From Lichtheimia corymbifera B2541 (Eukaryota; Mucoromycota; Mucoromycetes; Mucorales; Lichtheimiaceae): 64,000 bases of DNA. The position numbers and the translations under genes were made by a program. Positions 56,879-64,000 of this stretch are shown here, piece after piece. The notes beneath the pieces were generated by a model. It was not told where the DNA came from. It was given only the letters and a program-made list of their open reading frames with translations, and made no database searches. Numbering within the stretch: position 1 is the stretch's first letter; the number at the start of each line of letters is the position of its first letter. The stretch is taken from contig JNEU01000829.1 in assembly GCA_000697475.1 (NCBI GenBank), forward strand, positions 40,926 to 104,925. Direction: 5' to 3'.

Positions 56879-58069
56879 TTAGAGCTCGTCCTTCAATAAT
56901 GCTGAAAGCGTAGTTTCTATGGTATACATTGTTGTAGTAGTGGATGAGGAAATAATCGAGTCGGTTGTGGAGGATAAGGAGGAGGACGAGGAGGTTGTGC
57001 TACTCGTTGCCGTTGCCATTAGAGAGGATGTTGCTGTTGCCAAAGTCTCGCTAGCAAATGATGCAGCTCTTTTAGATACAGATGTTTTGCCCATGATCCA
57101 TGATGCCCATGAAATTCCAACGTCGTACGTCCGCTTTTTGATAATGTAAGCAACCACGAGCATGAAAACGCTAAGACCAAAGAGCAATGAAAGACGATCC
57201 AACCAATCCGCGGTTTCCAATTGCCCAACCAGTCGCTTCGATATAGTCAAGAGTGATCCAAAGTTTTGATATTCGGAATATGTCGAGTGAAGTGTGCGTG
57301 ATGAATCAACTACAACTCAAATGTCAGAGTGCTTCTTTTTCTATGCTCGCGTCCAAACTTACCAAGCATGCTTGTCGAGTAAGAACTTTTCTCTAACTCT
57401 TGTTGCATCAATGTACTCGTTCTTCGTAAAGCTTCAGTGACATCGGTATGCGCTCGTAACAACGATTCATCCTGCCTATCATATAAACTTAGCTCGTTAC
57501 CCTGAATTGCCACTCCAAGCATCCCACCTTACCCTTGGTTCCTGCGTAGCTTGAGTTCATATTGTTCAAAGTCATGTTGATCCTTTTTACCGAAAAGCTC
57601 AAATCGCATCTGCTGTTCTTGCTCTTCTAATCGTCGCTTTGAGGCCCATAAAGCATTTCTTGATGATGATTGAAGTCTGAAAAAATAAAGTCCAATATCA
57701 GCCATAGCTTGTATATGTAAAGTGAAGCACCCTACATACTGTGAAAACTGTTGTTCATATTCCTTGAGCTTGTTCAAGAGTATTTTCCTTGAGGACCCCT
57801 CGTCTTCTTGCTCAATAAGCTGGTGTATGAACTAAATGAAAGCAAGATGCAGCCACGTTTAAAGATATGCTTGAGTTGTCATAAAGGGCTTGCGTTGCGT
57901 GGTATACCTTAATGTCCTGATCGAGTTGACGCAGATCGCTACGTATTTGAGCCGCCGTTTCTTCACGGATGCGTAAAGAGTCCACATTGCTCAAGCGTCC
58001 AATCTGTCGTTGACATTCTGCTGCACGTTTGCTCAGTGAACGAAACTTGGCTTCGGCCGATGTATTCAT
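56879..58069 (-). CDS. SEC20: Sec20-type ER SNARE (BNIP1/Sec20)
   Basis: Sec20 is an ER Qb-SNARE for retrograde Golgi-to-ER traffic, working with Ufe1, Use1 and the Dsl1 tether. The N-terminal coiled region (MNTSAEAKFRSLSKRAAECQ, RQIGRLSNVDSLRIREE) continues through several exons to the SNARE-like Sec20 domain LRAHTDVTEALRRTSTLMQQ. It carries on after an intron as SSRTLHSTYSEYQNFGSLL, ending KRLVGQLETADWLDRL, which contains the conserved family end. The membrane helix LSLLFGLSVFMLVVAYIIKK follows. An unusually long luminal tail rich in Ser/Thr is added. No HDEL retrieval signal is at the end (LLKDEL closes the protein, which resembles KDEL). Start at 58067-58069. Confidence 0.88.
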
Positions 58070-58344
58070 GGTGGAAAAGGGTGCATGGATACGCGGAGTA
58101 CAGCAGCACGTCTATTATGTAACACGCCCCGACAGCTGCCACAGCTGTGATAAATGCATTGGCTTGCAATGATGCTATACAACCTATCCTGATTACCCTC
58201 GCCGACGTTGATTGTATTTTTAACCTTTTGATTTCTTGAGCCGACATATCAGGGACAAATAAAACTAGTGTTTCTCTCTTTATCGAATAATAAAAATCAA
58301 CTTATCAGAGATAGAAAGGAAAAAAAGAACCAAGATGCTCCTTT
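58070..58344. other. Intergenic gap
   Basis: SEC20 promoter side and the 3' flank of the cysteine-rich protein gene. Nothing recognised. Confidence 0.5.
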
Positions 58345-58695
58345 TCAGCATTTAGCCGTGAGATAATAGGAGGTTTTAAAACTACCAGTCCAGAAAGATG
58401 CAGATTTATGGCGGCACATGTAGTCACAATCCATAAAACTCTTGTCGCAGGTTCGACCGCATTCAAGCGACCAGTCACTTTTTCCTTTGTCAATGTTACA
58501 GAAGAACATGTTGCCAGATTTATGGATCATTCCCTTTTCCGTGCGGGTGGCTATGCTTTCGTCTTGACATTTGGACTTGTAAGCGTTATCGCCGAACACA
58601 ACAATTTCACAAGGCTTATCAGTAGGAGTGCTTGTCAAGGATTTGGCAAGTGTGAATGCAATGAATGTAGAGAGAGTGAAAATAGAAGGCAACAT
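58345..58695 (-). CDS. Small secreted cysteine-rich protein, 116 aa
   Basis: Single exon. The start MLPSIFTLSTFIAFTLAKS is a signal peptide. The mature part of about 97 residues has eight cysteines: KPCE, SKCQ, FFCN, LECG, RTCDK, MDCD, YMCR, and one as the last residue. The even number suggests four disulphides. The chain is mixed basic and acidic, with no known domain recognised. A TATA box (CTATAAAAG on the minus strand, 58744-58752) lies about 50 bases upstream, supporting independent transcription. Small secreted cysteine-rich proteins of fungi can be effectors, antimicrobials or wall proteins; which applies here is not shown. Confidence 0.7.
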   Translation of the reverse strand: MLPSIFTLSTFIAFTLAKSLTSTPTDKPCEIVVFGDNAYKSKCQDESIATRTEKGMIHKSGNMFFCNIDKGKSDWSLECGRTCDKSFMDCDYMCRHKSASFWTGSFKTSYYLTAKC

Positions 58696-58743
58696 ATCTT
58701 GTAATAGAGAGTAAAACAATCATAAACGCACACTATCGTTTAT

Positions 58744-58752
58744 GCTTTTATA
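58744..58752 (-). promoter_or_regulatory. TATA box of the secreted cysteine-rich protein gene
   Basis: CTATAAAAG on the minus strand, about 50 bases ahead of the ATG at 58693-58695. This is good spacing for a short leader. Confidence 0.6.
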
Positions 58753-58970
58753 GTATTTTACGGGTGAAAGCTGCTAGAAAGGTTGTAGGAGGGTGCTGCT
58801 CCGCTGCATGATGCCTTTACGTGAACCAACCACATGAACTCCATTATAACGAAGCCTCCTTTTCATACAAGGGGTGTAACTGCTCAGCGGACATACACCC
58901 TTCCCTATTTTTACCCCTGAGATAAAGGAGCTCCCAGATAACTTCCTCCGCCTACAATCTTCCACAGGCT

Positions 58971-59468
58971 ATGGCTGATACCTATCCATATGCACCCCTG
59001 GTACAATACAACGGAGCATCATGGAAATTCCATCGAATGCAGGCCGTACATACCGTTGATAGATTCCCTTTACTACTTTGCCTAACGCCCTCAAAAGGGG
59101 AACCAGTAGATATGACCCTTGTTCTATTCAGGTACCAAAAAGCTGGTTGCTCGCAATCATTCGAATGGCATACGAAGACCTCTGCAATAATGGTTGCATC
59201 CAGGATGTGTGATGGTTCGAAAATGATTGTTGCAAGACTAAATATTTCTGTGATGGCCAACCCTGAAGCAATGTTCATGGCATGGAATGCAATGGTAGAT
59301 GCAAGGCGTGCATATCCGCAATCTCAATTGCAAGTCAATCATGATACTCCATGCATACACTCTCAACGCTCCTATATCTCATGTTCCGGTAGTACTCCTA
59401 CGTACCCCGTACACATCTATCATAGTGTTCGTTCAAAGTATGTCATTTTATGTTTGCCCAAATGTTGA
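58971..59468 (+). CDS. Uncertain open frame, 165 aa
   Basis: An ATG at 58971 opens a frame to 59468 (MADTYPYAPLVQYNGASW to the end CLPKC). It has eight cysteines, no signal peptide and no known motif. The minus strand is open over part of the same region, so the coding strand is not settled. It starts about 220 bases from the TATA box of the secreted protein gene, pointing away. It may be a divergent partner gene, a decayed gene or chance. Confidence 0.25.
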   Translation: MADTYPYAPLVQYNGASWKFHRMQAVHTVDRFPLLLCLTPSKGEPVDMTLVLFRYQKAGCSQSFEWHTKTSAIMVASRMCDGSKMIVARLNISVMANPEAMFMAWNAMVDARRAYPQSQLQVNHDTPCIHSQRSYISCSGSTPTYPVHIYHSVRSKYVILCLPKC

Positions 59469-60562
59469 TAATATCCAACTACAGGATAGCAGTGACCCTC
59501 AGAGTGTTTACATTTCACGTTGTTCTTTATCGTGAAAAATATAAAAACGATGACGAGACTAGGATAACAATTGAGTCTATGGATAACCGTATGCATTAGC
59601 TTAGATCCACAGAGCTGCTCAGAAGACTGCTCATCCTGACAGATACTGGAATAAATCGGATTTCTGGATAGCGTAAGTAATGAAAGCGATCTAATGGATA
59701 TAGGTGGTATACGATGGGGGATAGCGTGGTTGTTTAATGATGGGTATTGTAGACGTGTAAATTTATGCGTTAAATACAAGCCAATTTTGCAGGACAGCTA
59801 TTTGAGTTGATCAATTACCAAGAAGAATGGTTACACATCGGCAGGCATAAATCAGTGGTGATCAGACCGGGGGCAGAATAAGCCGTTGGTGCGTCGTGAA
59901 TCGGCATCTTTTCATTGTGTGGGTGTTTTGGCGTTCGAGTTGTGTAAATATGATAGCAGCAATCAAAATCCCCCGGCAATGGCAGTATGGTGGCACCTGG
60001 ATTTGGATAAAGAATGGTCCAAGAAATATCATTGTGCATGAATCAACATGTTGCTCAGATTCCTTTCTCTATGATAAGACAAGACATGCCACAACATATA
60101 TATCAGCTTCTCATTTCTAGTATTGAATGGTTGATTGTTCACTACCCACTTTATTGCTGTAATCAAAGGACGGTGACGCATATACAGGGTTGGGTCACTG
60201 ATCCACAAGCCATCGATCGTACTTTTCTATCCCCGATAATATCGAAGCGTCATGCAACAATGGGGATGCATTATTACACATGAAATATAGTAACCCCTGC
60301 CATTATAAAATCGATTCTGAGGGATAATTGTGAGATATTTATGTATGCGATTCTGCCATGTCGATCAGCGTCTAACCCCACATGTCGTTGATTTATATCG
60401 ATTCGTTAGCTGGTACAAACTGCATGTAAGTTTTTTTTTCTTTTATTGCAAAACGAATCTAAACGCATTACGATAATCAAAGTGCAAGCAAGGTGAATGC
60501 TACGATATGAAATGGATCATGTGAGATGCTTGCGCTCTTCTTCAAAGGATCTGCAATGAAAT
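59469..60562. other. Intergenic, nothing recognised
   Basis: A 1.1 kb A/T-rich region with short unsupported open frames on both strands. No repeat, RNA gene or motif was found. Confidence 0.5.
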
Positions 60563-61187
60563 TTAATGGTGATGGGCATCCTCAGAGCCAACAAAGTCCA
60601 TCTTGAAAACGGAACCGCACTCTGGGCAACGATCGTGTTCGTGGGACTTGTCCAAAGAGATCCAGATGGTGTCGTGGGATTCGGCAGGGAAACCTATAGA
60701 AAAACAACGCGTTGAATATGACCGTTCTCCAATACGTATATATATATCTTCCTTCACCACCACCATCCATCTCCCTTATACATACCAGTGCAGCCGACGA
60801 AACGAATGGCATCATGAGACTTGACGACAATAGGGTCTTGGACAGTACCAATGTGGGTCATGTTCAAAGGCTCCATATCAAAGAGCTCCTTGCCTTCAAG
60901 CTTGGCCAACAATTCCTCACGCTCAAGACCAGTGGCCTGCTCCAAATCAGTGGGAACGGTACCATCAGCAGCACCAGGGCCAATGTTCTTTTCAATGCTC
61001 TCGGCAGAAACGGCACCGGCTAATTTTAAAGAATGGGAATCGTTGATTGTTAGTCGCGTGTGTTGTTGCAAAGTGTCCATCAAGTCGGGTAATTACAGAA
61101 ACGAGCACCCAAGACGGAGAAGGGTCTAATGGCAGGGCGAGCGGCAAGAGGAGCAGCGCGGATGGCAGCACGACGAAGAGCGAACAT
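60563..61187 (-). CDS. COX4: Cytochrome c oxidase subunit Vb (yeast Cox4)
   Basis: This nuclear-encoded subunit of mitochondrial complex IV binds zinc. The presequence is Arg/Ala-rich (MFALRRAAIRAAPLAARPAI). After an intron the mature chain has the conserved start GAVSAESIEKNIGPGAADGT and VPTDLEQATGLEREEL, then MTHIGTVQDPIVV. A final intron separates the first zinc Cys (RFVGCTG) from the last exon, which reads FPAESHDTIWISLDKSHEHD and then RCPECG, the second Cys pair. It ends with a His run and TAA at 60563-60565. About 150 aa, normal for the family. Three exons. Confidence 0.95.
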
Positions 61188-61469
61188 TTTGTATTAAAAG
61201 GGAGAGAGAGGGGAGAACAACGTATCGACAGCTGTGTCTGTTTTGGCTTTTGCTGAAAAAAAAAAACTCGCCACTTGCGACCCGACCAGCCCATGCTGCT
61301 GACGTCATTGGCACATGTGTTTGCTATGGATTTCTCTCAGTGGACGTCAAATGCAATCATTTCTTTAAGCAAATATATAGATGTCTATTAAACACTTTAT
61401 CCAAATAAAAAATATATCTAAAATTGATCTATGGTTACAAGTGTAATGTTGTTGTCTAGGCGACGCCGT
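61188..61469. other. Intergenic gap
   Basis: COX4 promoter side and the 3' flank of the rhodanese-MBL gene. Nothing recognised. Confidence 0.5.
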
Positions 61470-63247
61470 TTATTCTGCCCAACGAACAGGTATCTTGAAA
61501 AACTTGCCAGCTTGACCGCCATTGGGTGTCTTTTCGTTGTCGGGGAGATTACCACCCCGCAAGTTTGTCTAAAGTGGCAAGTTTTAAAAGCGATGTATGT
61601 AACAATCTTATTGAATTTACCTGCAAAGATGGGTGGATATAGCGTGGAGCTCTAAGCTGTTTATCGCGTGCTGACCTTTTTTGGATGTATTCATTGACTG
61701 ATACATTCTCATTCACCATCACATTGAATCGCTTGTGAGCTTCTAAAGTAGTCATCACCTCGTACTGCTCTTGTCATTGAGTAAAACGATCATCCCACTT
61801 TTTACGTGTGCATTATACTTACGGATCGATGGCCATTGGCAGGTGGATAATCATGACCCACATAGATACGTGTATCATTGGGCCATGCATTGTACATTTT
61901 ATGTACGCTTTGATACATTTGCTCGGCACTGCCACCAGGGAAATCACATCGAGCCGTACCAATATCAGGCTATTGAGACAGCAATGAGTTCTATTGTTTA
62001 CCCAGAAATAATCATCACCTTACCATAAACAGCGTGTCTCCCACAAATGCTGCATCACCAATTCGGTGTGACATGCACGCTGGTGTGTGCCCAGGGGTAT
62101 GGATGGCCGAGCATTGGATATTCTTACCCAACACCCATGACTCTCCTTCGCTCACAAGATGGTCGAATTGCTCACCAGTGACCTTGAGTTCACCATTGGA
62201 CAGGTTGTAACGTTCACGGAACACCTTTTGAACATCGGTCACCTTGTTGCCAATCCAGAAATCAGGCTAAATAATGAAATCTTTCAATGAATTATTTTAC
62301 CCACGACAACCCGATCGAAGGATAAACAATACATTACCTTTGTAGGCAAAGCATTTTTCAAAAAGATGGCAGCTGAAAGATGATCCTACACCTCAAAACA
62401 TTAATAAGCAAGCAAATCATCTGATTCATAAGATATTTACAGCGTGCACATGTGTATCAATGATCTTGGTGACATGAAGCCGGCGTTTTTGAATATAATC
62501 CAACACAGCTTTTGCGGTATTGGGACGCACTGTACCAGCAAAAGGATCATAATCCAATACCGGGTCAATCACAAAAGCTTCCTTCGTTTCTATATAAAGT
62601 GGGGATGTTAGGCTTTTCTTGAAGGATGTGCATGGGATCCAAAAGCAATTACCAATATCAGCGACGACATATTGGGCTGTTTCCGTCTCAGGTTCGAAAA
62701 TGGTATGCACCCATGGCGAATGATTGTTCTTGTAAGGCTCATAGGCAAGTTCATCAGCGAGCCATCTCTTGAATCCACCCACCATGTTGTAGCTGTTTTT
62801 GATTCCCATGTCCATAGCAAGTTGAGTCACTTCGTGGCTACGTCGACCTGACATACAATGGACGACAAGCTTGGTATACAACCAAAACATCAGTTTTTAC
62901 CATCATCAACATCATGGATACCTTACCGTGGTGTCATCATGTTTGATGCCATTAAAGACATCCTCAAGGGCCGCAGCATATGTCTCCTTGTCATTTTTGA
63001 AAACGCTGAATGGGATATTGAGTGCGCCGTGAATACGGCCAAACTCTTCGATTTCGTGACGTTCACGTGCATCAATCAACTTGATTTGTTTTTGAAAAGG
63101 ATCCGTCTTGAGTTGTTGATCCAGCAACTTTGATAATTCAGTAGGCGTCATTTCCTTGACAGCCGCCGTAGTATTGGTACTCATGCATCGACTGCCATGC
63201 CGTAAAAGTGGGAAGGCTACTGCTGCTACACGAAAGTGGAGGACCAT
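61470..63247 (-). CDS. Rhodanese plus metallo-beta-lactamase fusion (persulfide dioxygenase-like)
   Basis: Sulfur-handling enzymes of this kind oxidise or transfer persulfide sulfur in mitochondria. The N-terminus, MVLHFRVAAVAFPLLRHGSR, looks like a presequence. Residues about 40-140 form a rhodanese domain with the CMSGRRS active-site loop (Cys present). The MBL domain has the metal motif THVHADHLSAA, split by an intron between HVHA and DHLS. It also has HTPGHTPACM and GDTLFM...PDIGTARCDFPG, then YVGHDYPPANG. The tail matches bacterial MBL hydrolases of the ETHE1-like group (NLRGGNLP, FKIPVRWAE). All metal ligands appear present. About nine exons, so it is a settled nuclear gene. Stop TAA at 61470-61472. 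Confidence 0.87.
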
Positions 63248-63548
63248 ATCCTTCGGAAAAAGTGAATGTTTGAAAAAAGAAATAAGGAAATGGTTCGATG
63301 ATGTGGGGTTGGTCTTGTACCAGGGAGCGGAGTGTCTGTGTGTCACGCGGCAATGATGATTAGGCATATCGTCAGCATGCGTCAGCACTCAATGTGATTG
63401 GAGCAGCACTCGACCTTGATTTATGCAAACCTTCGGAGCCTACGGAAATCGATGCCGTTTCATCCTCACACACAAGCCAGCTCCTGTCAAACTACCTAAA
63501 TCCCTGCATTCTTTGATAATCACGCATCTCTTTTTTTACACTCTCTTT
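63248..63548. promoter_or_regulatory. Divergent promoter of the rhodanese-MBL and phosphate transporter genes
   Basis: A 301-base gap between two outward-pointing genes. No clear core element or repeat identified. Confidence 0.45.
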
Positions 63549-64000
63549 ATGCAAACGACTAGTACACCTCGTCCGCAACCACAAGCTAGTCCCCTTGAGG
63601 CCCTTGATGATACAGGCAAATTCATCAATTGGCGTCAAGCGAGGACATTATTGATTAGCAGCACAGGCTTCTTTACCGATGCGTAGGTTCTTTCTCTCAT
63701 GATTTTGGTAGTAGAAGAAAATTTCTCACTTTGCAAGCTACAATCTAGCTATGATATTTTCATCATCAACCTGGTTACGCCCATGTTGGGCTATATCTAT
63801 TACAAAGACGATCATAATCAGGTATGAGCACTTCTTGTTGGTATATAACCAACCACTTAAACTTTTTGACTCTCAGATGCCCAGTGGTATTCAAGGTCCC
63901 TTTAAGGGTATGGTCTCATTTGGCCAGCTTGTTGGTCAATTAACATTTGGTTTCCTTGGTGATGGTATGTACATATACGATGCAGTAGTAAAATGAAAAA
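63549..64000 (+). CDS. PHO84: Inorganic phosphate transporter, Pho84-like MFS (N-terminal part)
   Basis: Pho84-type permeases are high-affinity phosphate:H+ symporters of the plasma membrane. After a Pro/Gln-rich start (MQTTSTPRPQPQAS) the chain reads NWRQARTLLISSTGFFTDA. An intron joins this to YDIFIINLVTPMLGYIYY, the family's first helix with the acidic residues of FFTDAYD. Next comes GPFKGMVSFGQLVGQLTFGF, the second helix with the MFS loop LGD. Three exons are seen, then the window ends inside the next intron or exon. Identification rests on these first helices; the transported ion is inferred from the family. Confidence 0.85.

Noticed and set aside
59140..59260. tRNA-like B box (GGTTCGAAAATG) near 59214
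   Set aside because: No matching A box, no cloverleaf and no T-run terminator at the right distance.

Overview
The window is nuclear DNA from a filamentous fungus, most likely an early-diverging one (Mucoromycota, probably Mucorales). Genes are compact and intron-rich, with many short GT-AG introns of about 35-200 bases and 5' sites such as GTAAGT or GTATGT. The gene set is eukaryotic and fungal: chitin synthase, Sso-type syntaxin, Sec20, VAP, COG4, ribosomal proteins eL36 and eL37, Yak1 kinase, an HSF-type factor and a DUF8032-like protein. The lineage is an inference from gene content and style; no rRNA or marker search was possible. Most CDS coordinates below span introns, and exon joins were worked out by hand from frame, splice sites and family conservation.

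Layout. 1-9.3 kb: a truncated unknown gene, EMC4, a small unknown protein, a FAM192A/Fyv6-like factor, ATP synthase OSCP, eL36 and an ALY/REF-type mRNA export factor, with a gene-poor 3.9-6.2 kb gap. 9.4-14.7 kb: a Fet3-like multicopper oxidase diverging from a mitochondrial m-AAA protease (AFG3/Yta12). 14.7-21.8 kb: a gene-poor tract with broken unrecognised reading frames, a decayed fragment of the nearby AFG3 gene, and one unknown acidic protein. 21.8-42.3 kb: dense genes, namely Sso syntaxin, ferrochelatase, Yak1, a CSC1/TMEM63 channel, VAP, a two-domain AAA ATPase, a DUF8032-like protein, NOP16 and an HSF-type factor. 42.3-45.6 kb: a repeat island with a long, nearly perfect inverted repeat and two more diverged copies of the same unit. 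45.6-64 kb: eL37, COG4, chitin synthase, a MARVEL-like membrane protein, a decayed cytochrome b5-acyl-CoA dehydrogenase gene, Sec20, a small secreted cysteine-rich protein, COX subunit Vb/Cox4, a rhodanese-metallo-beta-lactamase fusion and the start of a Pho84-like phosphate transporter.

The genes form no operon or cluster; they are a typical mix of housekeeping functions. Several serve mitochondria (OSCP, AFG3, Cox4, ferrochelatase, probably the sulfur dioxygenase fusion) and several serve secretion and the cell surface (EMC4, COG4, Sec20, Sso, VAP, chitin synthase). The parts most worth a second look are the repeat island at 43.2-44.3 kb, the natural Glu-to-Gln change in the second Walker B motif of the AAA ATPase at 34-36 kb, the broken acyl-CoA dehydrogenase, the anchor-less Fet3-like oxidase, the rhodanese-MBL fusion, and the secreted cysteine-rich protein.
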